A stretch of DNA of 15,434 nt from Anaerolineales bacterium (GCA_012032575.1 JAAUSP010000127.1:1-15434), one strand, 5' to 3'. Shown: positions 7,342-14,916, numbered from the stretch's first letter. Numbers and translations: made by a program. The notes: generated by a model from the sequence alone, not told the origin.

Positions 7342-8345
7342 TCGTATTCCTCTTTCTTTTCCAGTAGTTTAGGTTGGGGAAATTCTTGCCATTCAGTGGG
7401 AATTTGGGCTACTTTTTCTTTACCTGTTGGTACATGTACGGGCTTGCCGATAGGTCTAGTGCGAAGTGTACCGCTGAAGTAAGATTGGAGTCTATTGCGA
7501 GCAATTTCAATATATTCTGGCTCTTTCTCACTCCCTATTGCTCGCCGGTTATGCATGGTAGCAGCAATTAGGGAGGTGCCGACACCAGCAAATGGATCAA
7601 AGACCCAATCATTTTCGTTGGTTAGAGCAAGGACACATCGCTCTACAAGTTCAATCGGATATTGACAGGGGTGAACGGTCTTTTCTGGATGATTTGATTT
7701 TACGTTGGGAATATCCCAAAGAGCCTCTTCCCAATCTTGAGTCAATACTTCCCACACATCCGAAGGGTTCTTGCCCATTGGATTCCCCGATGGTTTGCCT
7801 TTATTGGGGCCTTTAAAGTGACGCTTACCGGGGTATTTTGAAGGGATTCGAACCGTATCGAGGTTGAATATATAGTTATCACTCTTGGTAAACCACAGAA
7901 TTGTCTCATATCGCCCCGAGAACCGTTTTGAAGCATGTAATCCGTGTCCAAAATGCCAGATAATTCTGTTTCGCAGAAATAGACCCAGTTCCTTAAAAAT
8001 GCTGTAATAGAGAATATCCAGGGGATAAACTTCTCCATTTTCAACAAAATTGCCTACCTGCCAACATAAGCTACCATCTTCCCTCAATATACGATAAAGT
8101 TGGGCAATTATTTCAGCCTGATTTTGTAAATACTTTTGAATGGAAACACGGTTTTCGTAATCTTTCCCCAAATTGTAAGGAGGAGAAGTAATTATAAGGC
8201 TCACTGAATTATCGGGTATCGTGAAAATAAACTCTCTAACATCTCCATGATAAAGAACCAGATTAGCGTTTGGATTAAAGTGGCTTTCAATTTGTTTTGA
8301 CGCACCAAAAAGTGGCAAATTCATCATTCTACCTGTATCAACCAT
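7338..8345 (-). CDS. DNA N4-cytosine/N6-adenine methyltransferase of the R-M pair
   Basis: This 335-residue protein of the N6_N4_Mtase family protects host DNA from the partner endonuclease. The catalytic motif TSPPYNLG (about 53-60) precedes the SAM-binding motif DPFAGVGTS (250-258), the order of beta-class enzymes. SPPY rather than DPPY favours N4-cytosine methylation, which agrees with the methyltransferases known for BglII and BstYI. The region between (about 130-220) is probably target recognition. The first ATG (8345) overlaps the end of the PBP gene by 8 nt; later starts at Met7 or Met8 are possible, and no strong ribosome site decides. The frame is intact, as expected for the protective partner. 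GC is near 33-40 percent in lines I counted, against about 58 percent in the PBP gene, suggesting horizontal arrival. Confidence 0.92.
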   Translation of the reverse strand: MVDTGRMMNLPLFGASKQIESHFNPNANLVLYHGDVREFIFTIPDNSVSLIITSPPYNLGKDYENRVSIQKYLQNQAEIIAQLYRILREDGSLCWQVGNFVENGEVYPLDILYYSIFKELGLFLRNRIIWHFGHGLHASKRFSGRYETILWFTKSDNYIFNLDTVRIPSKYPGKRHFKGPNKGKPSGNPMGKNPSDVWEVLTQDWEEALWDIPNVKSNHPEKTVHPCQYPIELVERCVLALTNENDWVFDPFAGVGTSLIAATMHNRRAIGSEKEPEYIEIARNRLQSYFSGTLRTRPIGKPVHVPTGKEKVAQIPTEWQEFPQPKLLEKKEEYE

Positions 8346-11300
8346 AAGGTATCACCCGCCTTTGCCAGCCAAACGGCGCTCGCTCCCGATAAACAGGTGG
8401 CAAAAGGTAGCCCTGGCTTTCATCCGTGGCTTCCTCTTCCTCTTCTTCCTCTTCTTTCTTGTGCATCACCCGAATGCGAATTGGCTCGGTTTTGGTTTCG
8501 TTGCCGGCGGAGTCGAAGGCGACCACGTGGAGCAGGTGAGTTTCGGTGTAGCCCAGGGTGGTGCTGATAATGCTGAAGCCGCCGGAGTAGACTTTTTGAT
8601 AGCCGATCCATTTTTCCGGGGCAAAGTTGGCGGGCCAGTTTGGCCAGCTCGGCCGGGTCGTGATGATTTGGGTTACGGTCAGTACTTCACTGACCGTGAC
8701 AACGCCGGTCGTTGTAATCGTCCCATCGGGCTGGGTAATCACCACCGGCTGCACAATCGGCGCTTCCTGATACAGGATAGGCGTATCGGTCATCACAATG
8801 TTCCAGCGCATAGTGTAGGGCGCAACCGTGCTCTCGCCAATTTTTTGATTATTCATAAAAAACTCGACCCGGTTCATCGAGAGGTTGTCTGCGGCGTCGG
8901 CCTGTATATTGACCCACAGATCATCCTCCTGCACGTAAACTTTATCCGTTTCCGGGTTGATCAATTCGACCGTCGGCGGGGTGTTGTCCACCGTCACCTG
9001 AACGGCTTTGCGCTCGATGCCCTGATCGCCTTTGACCACCGTCAGTTGCAGCGTGTACAGTCCCTCTTCTTCCGCTGCTGTATCCCAATACTCCAGCGGC
9101 CCGCCCTCAATCTGGTTGTTGTGGTCCTGACCCAACTGCCGCCACTCGGCGGGATTCAAACCTTTGCCCACTTCCAGCCGATATAGTTGAAAACTATCGG
9201 CTTTGGCGTTGCCGGTAATCACCTGACCACCCTTGATATATTCGTAGGGGCGCGGGTTGATAATTGCCACCGGGCCAACATTGACCGCCGGGCCGGTGCT
9301 GTCATCATACTCGGTCGGCGGCAGGGGGATGCCGTTTTCGCGCACCCAGTCGGCGGCAACGGGGGGATAAACTTCGTAAACGCGCTCTTCGACCTTTTCG
9401 GGCGGGGTGTAAACGGTGGCTAACTTGCCATTGTCGCGATTAATACGGAAAATCTGGTGAACATTGTCTCTTTGGGTGGGTTCGGTTCCCTCCAGGAAAA
9501 GTTCAACCACCGAACCGGGAGTATATTCGTTGGGGAGCAGGCCGGAAATCGAATCAACCCGGACATCCACCAGTCCGGGCGGACGCTGCCACTCTTCCAC
9601 CGGCTTATCTTTGAGGTAGTAGAGCATAACATCGTGCCAGATGGGGGCTGCGCCGGACAGGCCGGTCACATCTTCCATTTCTTCGTTGTTGTTATTGCCC
9701 ACCCACACGGCGGTAGAAAGCTGCGGAGTAAAGCCGACCGTCCAGTTGTCTCTGAAGTTGTTGGTGGTGCCGGTCTTGGCGGCGATGGGCCGGTCTTCAA
9801 AGTCCTTTTTCAAAACGCTGTTGGCCCCAAAGCCGGGGGCGCGGGCGTTGTTGTCCGACAGGATGTCTACCATCAAATAGGCCAGGGCCGGATCAATGAT
9901 CTGTTCGGTGGTTGGCTGTTTGTACTCATAAATGATATTGCCGGCTTTGTCCTCAATCCGCAGAATTGAGACCGGGTCGAGGGTGCGGTGGCCGGGGCGG
10001 CGGTTTACTTCGGGGACGGGCTGGCCGGACATAGCACCCAGGTTAGCCCAGACGCTGTAGGCATAGGCCATATCCAGCGGCTTTACTTCACCCCCACCCA
10101 GAGTCAGAGCCAGACCGTAATAATCCTGATTGAGGGTGGTAATGCCCATGCGGTGGGCTGTGGCGATGACATTTTTCACCCCGGCCTTGCTCAAGGCCCA
10201 CACGGCTGGAATGTTGTAGCTGCTGGCCAGGGCGTTGCGCAAACGGACAGGGCCGTGATATTTGCCCTGGCCGGTCGGGTCGTAGTTTTCAGGCACGTAA
10301 GGCGGGTTGGGATCATCGGGGAAGGATTGGCGCACATCCATGACCATGGTGGCGGCATTATAAACGCCTTGCGAGAAGAGGGTCATATAATTGAAGGGTT
10401 TAAAGGATGAGCCGGGCTGGCGGCCGGGATCAGCGGTGCAGACATTCACATTGCCGTCGTTGTCTTCATCCCAATAATCCACACTACCGACCATAGCCAA
10501 AATCTCGCCGGTTTTGGGACGGATAGAAACCACACATGCATTGCTGGCGTTGTGTTCTTCTTCCAGCAACAGTTTAACGTGTTCGGCGGCAATCTTTTGG
10601 GCTTCTTTATTCAACTCGAGGTCAAGCGTCGTGTAAACCTTCAAGCCGCCCCGATAAATCTGGTCTGGATCGGTGATGTTGTATAGTTCCGGGGTGCGCT
10701 CCAGTTCCTTGCGGACGTGGACGGCAAAATGAGGGGCAATAATATCAAATCGCTTTTCCTCTTCCTGCCTGATTTTGACCGGTTCATTAAAAATTTGATC
10801 GGCTTCTTCGGTCTCAAGCACCCCTTCCTCAACCATCCGGTTCAGGGTAATTCGCTGGCGATTTTTGGCGATATCGAAATTATCAATAGGGTTGTAAAAA
10901 GGGTTCTGCGGGATAGCCGCCAGCATGGCGCACTCCGCTTTAGAAAGGGCGCTGGCAGGTTTATCAAAATAGACCTGCGCCGCCGCATCAATACCGTAAG
11001 CCAGATTAAAGTAGCCATTTGTATTGAAGTACCATTCCAGAATTTGATCTTTGCTAAAGCGGCGGGTAATTTCGGTGGCCAGGATGACTTCTTTGATTTT
11101 GCGGGTGTAAGAAAGCTGGGTTCGTTCTTCTTCGGCAATTAAAATGTTTTTGATGAGCTGTTGGGTAATCGAGCTGCCACCCTGAATTTGTTCGCCGCGC
11201 ATGTTTTGCACAAAGGCGCGGGTGATACCTTCAATGTCGAAGCCGGGGTTGCTGTAAAAGTTTTTGTCTTCCAGAATGATGGTTGACTCACGGCAAAATT

Positions 11301-11636
11301 CGGGGATTTCGCTCAGCTTGATATAACTGCGGTCGCCGCGCAGCGGGTCAAAAATTTCATACAGCAGGGTTTTGCCGCTGCGGTCATAGATTTTGGTGGT
11401 TTCAAAATCTTCCTGCTCGGTTTCATGGCGGTTGGGTCGGGCAGTTGTTGGGCGAAGCTGTTATAAACAGCATAGGCTGAACCCACACTACTGAGAATAA
11501 CGGTCAGAATGGCCGCTACTACCACCGCTACAAGCGCGATGGCAAAATTAAGCAGGTAAAGAAAAATCTTCGGTTTTTGTTCCAGCAGCCGCCGGCGACG
11601 GCGGCGGGTAATCATTACTTTGCGATTGGTCTGCAT
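8338..11636 (-). CDS. Bifunctional class A penicillin-binding protein (one frameshift)
   Basis: It polymerises and cross-links peptidoglycan outside the cytoplasmic membrane. The frames join near 11425-11430, where one base is missing, giving about 1099 residues. Order: an Arg-rich cytoplasmic tail, one transmembrane helix (about 24-53), then a glycosyltransferase 51 domain with LEDKNFYSNPGFD (catalytic Glu about 123), GGSSITQQLIKN, and RKIKEVILATEI. The transpeptidase domain has SSFK (Ser about 410), SYN (about 473) and KTGT (about 621). The remaining 300 residues look like Ig/Big-type beta domains (PVAIINPRPYEYIKGG, VELINPETDKVYV), then an 8-Glu tract and a short tail. I prefer the Met at 11636 because GAGGAG lies upstream; an earlier Met at 11672 is possible. 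It is longer than typical class A PBPs (700-900), as often seen with C-terminal binding domains. Confidence 0.92.
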
Positions 11637-11706
11637 ACTTTTAAAACTTGCTCCTCGCACAATGGTAATCAACGGTCAGGTGTCAGTTGTCTGTGAATGG
11701 ATGAAG

Positions 11707-11745
11707 TCTGACGACTGATTACTGGCTACTGACTACTGCCCCCTG
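11707..11745. repeat. Degenerate CTGACTAC-type repeat
   Basis: The stretch TCTGACGACTGATTACTGGC followed by TACTGACTACTGCCCC closely resembles 14829-14865 (TCTGATGACTGACATCTGCT, then ACTGGCAATTGCCC). It is built of 7-8 nt units around CTGACTAC. It lies in the 271-nt gap between the divergent PBP and response-regulator genes. Confidence 0.55.
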
Positions 11746-11851
11746 TTTAACGAAGCGTCATGTTAGCAGAAAGGGGGAGGTTGGGCAAGCCGGGTACAAC
11801 GGGCTTCCACCCGAATTTTTTGATAATTTAACAGAATATTTTGTGACGGAA

Positions 11852-11880
11852 TTTACACCCTGTTTTTGATGTGGTAGAAT
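11852..11880 (+). promoter_or_regulatory. Promoter of the response regulator
   Basis: TTTACA (11852-11857), a 17-nt spacer, and TAGAAT (11875-11880) match a sigma-70 type promoter at 10 of 12 positions. The start codon is 27 nt downstream of the -10 box, and GGAGGG precedes the ATG by 9 nt. Confidence 0.7.
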
Positions 11881-11907
11881 AAATAGCGTTAGCGGAGGGC
11901 TATTTAA

Positions 11908-12333
11908 ATGTCCAAATTCAAAATTCTCTGTGTTGAAGATAACGCCGATACCCAGCGCATGTTAAGTTTTCTGCTAACTCAAGCTGGTTATGAGGTTATT
12001 ACCGCCGACGATGGTTTCCAGGGGATTCAAAAAGCCAAAGCCTGGCGTCCGGCCTTGATTTTGATGGATATGATGATGCCCCGCATGAGCGGCGTCGAAG
12101 CGGTGAGACGGCTGCGTAAACTAAAAGTAACCAAAGATATTCCTATTTTGATGCTTTCAGCCTACCAGGAGCAGGCCCTTATTGACGAAGCGATTCAGGC
12201 CGGGGCTGACGATTATCTGATCAAAACCATTCTCCCCGATGATTTGACCGATATTATTGATCGTTATCTGGAAGTTGGTTCGGCGGTATTATCCAAAAAA
12301 GTAGTCCGAATGCGCCAGGATAAGACGGAATAA
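11908..12333 (+). CDS. Stand-alone receiver-domain response regulator
   Basis: This 141-residue protein is a CheY-like phosphoacceptor with no DNA-binding or enzymatic output domain. The expected residues are all present: acidic pair Glu10/Asp11 (CVEDNADT), phosphorylated Asp54 (LILMDMMMPRMSG), Ser84 (ILMLSAY), and Lys106 in DDYLIKT. The short tail after about residue 125 is basic. It probably relays a signal by protein contact after phosphorylation by a histidine kinase, which is not in this window. It has its own promoter and terminator, is the only complete plus-strand gene here, and is transcribed away from the PBP gene. The start is supported by GGAGGG 9 nt upstream. The frame is intact. 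Confidence 0.93.
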   Translation: MSKFKILCVEDNADTQRMLSFLLTQAGYEVITADDGFQGIQKAKAWRPALILMDMMMPRMSGVEAVRRLRKLKVTKDIPILMLSAYQEQALIDEAIQAGADDYLIKTILPDDLTDIIDRYLEVGSAVLSKKVVRMRQDKTE

Positions 12334-12354
12334 ACTCAAGCCTCATTAATTCAT

Positions 12355-12396
12355 GACCCTAAAGGTTTTTAAACCCTTTGGGGTCTTTTATTTTTT
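12355..12396 (+). terminator. Intrinsic terminator of the response regulator
   Basis: GACCCTAAAGGTTT pairs imperfectly with AAACCCTTTGGGGTC (hairpin 12355-12385), followed by TTTTATTTTTT (12386-12396). It lies between two convergent genes, and its T-tract overlaps the stop codon of the minus-strand methyltransferase. Confidence 0.85.
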
Positions 12397-13131
12397 CTCA
12401 ATAACCAGCAGGTGCGATAAGCCAAACCAGCGCAAGGGAGTCTGTTCCAGGGTGTAGGTGAGGCGGCGCAGCAGCCGGCCCAGCGCCGGACGGCGAGCCA
12501 CAATATTATCGTAACCGGGGTAAATTTGGGTATGCGTCACTATTTTGACCGGGAGGCCGGCGATCAGTTTTTTCAAATCCTTTCCGGTGTAGGCCCGGAC
12601 GTGCGGCGCTAACTTGTTACGCAGGGTGTTGGGCAAATAGTTGATCAGCGGGGTGTTGCCAAAGTGATATTTTCTTTGCCAGTAGTGGCCGTGCGTTTCA
12701 AAGGGATAAAGCCGGTTGGGACAGAAAATGATAGCTCGACCACCTTTTCTGAGAACTCGGGCCATCTCGGCCACTGCCAGGGTGTCGTTTTGGACATGTT
12801 CGATCACTTCATGGCTCAGCAGCAGATCAAAGCGGCCGGAGGGATAGGGCAGATACTCGCCGGCCGCAACATTGACCAGCGGCGAATGAGCGTAGCTGTC
12901 ATTGACCCGCTCCGGCTCAATATCCAGCCCAACAACGTGCGGCGTCAACTGGCGCAAAGCGCGCACATACATACCCACTCCACAACCATCCACCAATACC
13001 CAACTCGACGGCGACAGTCGCCCGTCCGCTGCTGCCTGAATCATCGCCAGCCGCCGGTTTTGTCCGGCCCGCCAGACCAGGCTGGGCACGCCCCGCTCAT
13101 CAGCTTTGTTGAAGTTGGATGCAAGTGTCAT
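12388..13131 (-). CDS. Class I SAM-dependent methyltransferase
   Basis: This 247-residue protein has the Methyltransf_11-like layout. Motif I is WVLVDGCGVGMYV (about 44-56), in the variant form GCGVG. The acidic SAM-ribose residue is in VVGLDIEPERV, and the post-II segment is LLLSHEVIEHVQND (about 104-117), typical of small-molecule methyltransferases. A later part rich in Arg and aromatic residues may bind substrate; the substrate is not readable. It follows ubiE by 37 nt in the same direction, so it could share that transcript, although a long inverted repeat lies between them. No clear ribosome binding site precedes the ATG. It could act on a lipid, quinone or glycan; I cannot choose. Confidence 0.8.
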   Translation of the reverse strand: MTLASNFNKADERGVPSLVWRAGQNRRLAMIQAAADGRLSPSSWVLVDGCGVGMYVRALRQLTPHVVGLDIEPERVNDSYAHSPLVNVAAGEYLPYPSGRFDLLLSHEVIEHVQNDTLAVAEMARVLRKGGRAIIFCPNRLYPFETHGHYWQRKYHFGNTPLINYLPNTLRNKLAPHVRAYTGKDLKKLIAGLPVKIVTHTQIYPGYDNIVARRPALGRLLRRLTYTLEQTPLRWFGLSHLLVIEKK

Positions 13132-13145
13132 TGATTGCGAAAAAC

Positions 13146-13201
13146 GGAACTGAGGGAATTGAGGGAACTTAACCCCTTAGTTCCTTCAGTTCCTCAGTTC
13201 C
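13146..13201. repeat. Long imperfect inverted repeat spanning the ubiE stop codon
   Basis: The left arm 13146-13169 (GGAACTGAGGGAATTGAGGG plus AACT) pairs with the right arm 13179-13201 (AGTTCCTTCAGTTCCTCAGT plus TCC), with a 9-nt loop. Each arm is a degenerate tandem of an octamer like CAGTTCCT. The right arm encodes the last residues of UbiE (GTEELKELRG). It could form a strong RNA hairpin between ubiE and the next gene. Confidence 0.75.
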
Positions 13202-13981
13202 TTTTACTCCCAAATGCAAAGCGACTGTTCCAAACATCAGCATGGTATAACGCACCTCCCGCAGGCCGGCCTTTTCCATTTCGGTTTTGAGTTCGTTGGG
13301 ACGCAGAAAAACTTCGGCGGAGGCGGGCAGATAGGTGTAAGCGTCGCGCTGGCCGCTGATAAGACCGCCAATCAGCGGCACAACCCGGTGAAAATACAGC
13401 CGGAACAGCCAGCCAAACGGGGTATCGGCCGGACGCGGGATTTCCAGAATCAACACCCGCCCGCCTGGTTTGCAAACCCGCCGCTGTTCGGCCAGGGCTG
13501 AAGGCACACTGGTCACATTGCGCATCAAAAAGCCACTGGCAACGGCATCAAAGGTGTTATCGGCAAAGGGCAGGTGCAGCGTATCCGCGCCGCTCCAACT
13601 AAGCTGACAAGGTGACAAGGTGACAGGGTGACGAAGGGGAGTCAAAAGTTCTTGCCCCCCTGCTCCCCTGCTCCCCTGCTTCGCCTCCTCGCCTCCTCGC
13701 CTCCTCGCCTCTCTCAACATTGGCAGGGTAAAATCCGCGCCAACAACCTGCTCCAAATCAGGGTGCTGTTGCAGCGCCTCGAAGGCAATATCGCCGGTGC
13801 CGGTGGCAATGTCAAGCAGTTTGCCTTGGGGCGGCAGTTGTGCCTGTTGGATCAGGAGTTTGCGCCAGCGTCGGTCCTGCCCGCCGGTCATAATCCGGTT
13901 CATCGTATCGTAGCGATGGGCAATCCGGCCAAACATGGTGTTAACGTAGTGGTGTTTTTCGGTGGGTGAGTTAAATGTCAT
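13169..13981 (-). CDS. ubiE: Demethylmenaquinone methyltransferase UbiE/MenG with repeat-encoded insertion
   Basis: It methylates the ring of demethylmenaquinone with SAM, the last step of menaquinone synthesis. The N-terminal signature FGRIAHRYDTMNRIMT (about 17-32), motif I KLLDIATGTGDIAF (54-67), LPFADNTFDAV (137-147) and FLMRNVTSVPSALAE are characteristic. The protein is 270 residues, longer than the usual 230-250. The surplus lies between MLREARRR and WSGADTLHLPF: residues about 90-126 are encoded by octamer arrays (13604-13713) and have no counterpart in the family as I know it. The insertion keeps frame. The ATG sits only 7 nt after a near-perfect -10 box with no ribosome site, so a leaderless transcript is likely. 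A terminator upstream isolates it from the previous gene. The insertion falls in a variable loop, so activity may persist. Confidence 0.92.
   Translation of the reverse strand: MTFNSPTEKHHYVNTMFGRIAHRYDTMNRIMTGGQDRRWRKLLIQQAQLPPQGKLLDIATGTGDIAFEALQQHPDLEQVVGADFTLPMLREARRRGGEEAKQGSRGAGGQELLTPLRHPVTLSPCQLSWSGADTLHLPFADNTFDAVASGFLMRNVTSVPSALAEQRRVCKPGGRVLILEIPRPADTPFGWLFRLYFHRVVPLIGGLISGQRDAYTYLPASAEVFLRPNELKTEMEKAGLREVRYTMLMFGTVALHLGVKGTEELKELRG
13604..13713. repeat. Three octanucleotide arrays inside ubiE
   Basis: On the plus strand, four units of GTGACAAG type run from 13604 to 13635. Two perfect units of GCTCCCCT follow at 13662-13677. Then come three perfect CGCCTCCT units and one variant at 13682-13713. 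All have 8-nt periods, and the last is identical to units of the array at 5866-5937. Together they encode about 37 residues of UbiE. Confidence 0.88.
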
Positions 13982-13988
13982 AGGCGCA

Positions 13989-14017
13989 ATTATTAAGGGT
14001 TAGGGGCTAATTGTCAA
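13989..14017 (-). promoter_or_regulatory. Strong promoter of ubiE, probably leaderless
   Basis: On the minus strand: TTGACA (14017-14012, perfect), a 17-nt spacer, and AATAAT (13994-13989), 11 of 12 consensus positions. Only 7 nt separate the -10 box from the ATG, so transcription should begin at or next to the A of the start codon. Confidence 0.8.
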
Positions 14018-14027
14018 TTTTTACAAC

Positions 14028-14055
14028 AAAAAAGCTCCCGCACTGCGGGAGCTTT
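14028..14055 (-). terminator. Intrinsic terminator of the small membrane protein gene
   Basis: A 12-bp perfect stem (AAAGCTCCCGCA at 14031-14042 with TGCGGGAGCTTT at 14044-14055) is followed on the minus strand by six T residues (14033-14028). It lies 20 nt past the stop codon of the upstream gene and just before the ubiE promoter. Confidence 0.93.
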
Positions 14056-14074
14056 GGCTTGAACTAAACCGTAA

Positions 14075-14647
14075 TTACTGATGCCCTAATTTGGGATAAA
14101 CCATCCCGCCGATGGAGCTAAAGAGGCCGGACACCAACGAGCCGATCACCCCGTAAACCAGCAGCGCCCCGGAAACCCGCCCGGCCAGGGCAATAATTTC
14201 GGGGGTGAGGCCGAAGTTGACCAATTCAGCCAATTGATCGGGCGTAAACTGGCTGACCACATTCTGTCCAAAACTGCCCATAATGGCCCCAAACGCGGCC
14301 ATCGCCATAGCCACAATCCCGCCGATCACCCCGGCCCAAAACCCGGCCATCCAGCCTACTTTGCCGCCCTGCTGGCTGTTCTGAACGTTATCGCCGGCAA
14401 AAATACCGGCCAGCAGTCCGGTGGTTAGCCAGACTACCAAAAAACCGGGTACAACCAGGCAAGCCAAAAATTCAAAGGGCACCAGGCTAATCAACAGTAA
14501 CAGCAAAATACCAAATCCGCCCACCAGGCCCGCCTTTAGGCTTGAGGTAACGGTTGACCCAGCCGGTTGATTTCTGGGAGTGATACGCTGGCGGCGAGGT
14601 GACGAAGCAAATTCAGTCTGTCGTCGCCGTTGTGTTGTTGCGGTCAT
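14075..14647 (-). CDS. Small multi-pass membrane protein of unknown function
   Basis: I choose the ATG at 14647 because GGAGG lies 9 nt upstream; the open frame continues to 14749 but has no ribosome site there. The result is 190 residues. The N-terminal 40 residues are basic and hydrophilic (QRRRQTEF, PRRQR), so probably cytoplasmic. About four hydrophobic segments follow: GLVGGFGILLLLLISLVPF, an adjacent one through LVVPGFLVVWLTTG, WMAGFWAGVIGGIVAMAMAA, and LLVYGVIGSLVSGLFSSIGG. The Gly-rich helices resemble DUF-type membrane proteins common in Chloroflexota and archaea, but I do not recognise a named family. It is a single-gene transcript with its own promoter, 5' leader hairpin and terminator. 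Confidence 0.75.
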   Translation of the reverse strand: MTATTQRRRQTEFASSPRRQRITPRNQPAGSTVTSSLKAGLVGGFGILLLLLISLVPFEFLACLVVPGFLVVWLTTGLLAGIFAGDNVQNSQQGGKVGWMAGFWAGVIGGIVAMAMAAFGAIMGSFGQNVVSQFTPDQLAELVNFGLTPEIIALAGRVSGALLVYGVIGSLVSGLFSSIGGMVYPKLGHQ

Positions 14648-14671
14648 CTTAACCTTCCTCCAAATGGTTTT

Positions 14672-14700
14672 GGTGCTCACCGTTCCCAGAGTGAGCAACC
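14672..14700 (-). promoter_or_regulatory. 5' leader hairpin before the small membrane protein
   Basis: On the minus strand GGT-T-GCTCAC (14700-14691) pairs with GTGAGC-ACC (14680-14672), giving a 9-bp stem with one bulge and a 10-nt loop. It lies between the predicted transcription start and the ribosome binding site. Its role in control is a guess. Confidence 0.45.
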
Positions 14701-14719
14701 GTTTACTATCTAATTGGCG

Positions 14720-14749
14720 ATTATAGCATGATGGCTTACGGCTTGGCAA
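14720..14749 (-). promoter_or_regulatory. Promoter of the small membrane protein gene
   Basis: Minus strand TTGCCA (14749-14744), an 18-nt spacer, and TATAAT (14725-14720, perfect). It predicts a leader of roughly 65 nt, and supports the start at 14647 because the longer frame would begin upstream of the transcript. Confidence 0.75.
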
Positions 14750-14811
14750 CTCTTGATAAGCGATTTAGCCTACGCTATCCCTACGCTAAATAGTACAATA
14801 GTAGTCAGTAA

Positions 14812-14841
14812 TCAGTCATCAGAAAATCTTCTGATGACTGA
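14812..14841. repeat. Perfect 13-bp inverted repeat
   Basis: TCAGTCATCAGAA (14812-14824) and TTCTGATGACTGA (14829-14841) are exact complements around a 4-nt loop. It is in the 397-nt gap between the small membrane protein gene and glgB, and resembles the repeat at 11707-11745. No T-tract follows on either strand. Confidence 0.8.
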
Positions 14842-14916
14842 CATCTGCTACTGGCAATTGCCCTGGTAGAATGATTGTGTTAATATGATTTCATCGCAAC
14901 TTGTTCAACCCCCATG

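Noticed and set aside
6773..8345. R-M pair considered part of a larger defence island
   Set aside because: Flanking genes are a cell-wall enzyme and surE; no controller protein, integrase, transposase or further defence gene is visible.
8362..9186. Long plus-strand open frame (274 codons) opposite the PBP C-terminal region
   Set aside because: It is antisense to a clearly coding frame with family motifs, has no recognisable domain and is Gly/His/Arg-rich in the manner of frame shadows of GC-rich genes.
11797..11818. CGGG-CTTCCA-CCCG hairpin followed by TTTTTT on the plus strand, considered a terminator
   Set aside because: The stem is only 4 bp and no plus-strand gene ends upstream of it, so there is nothing for it to terminate.
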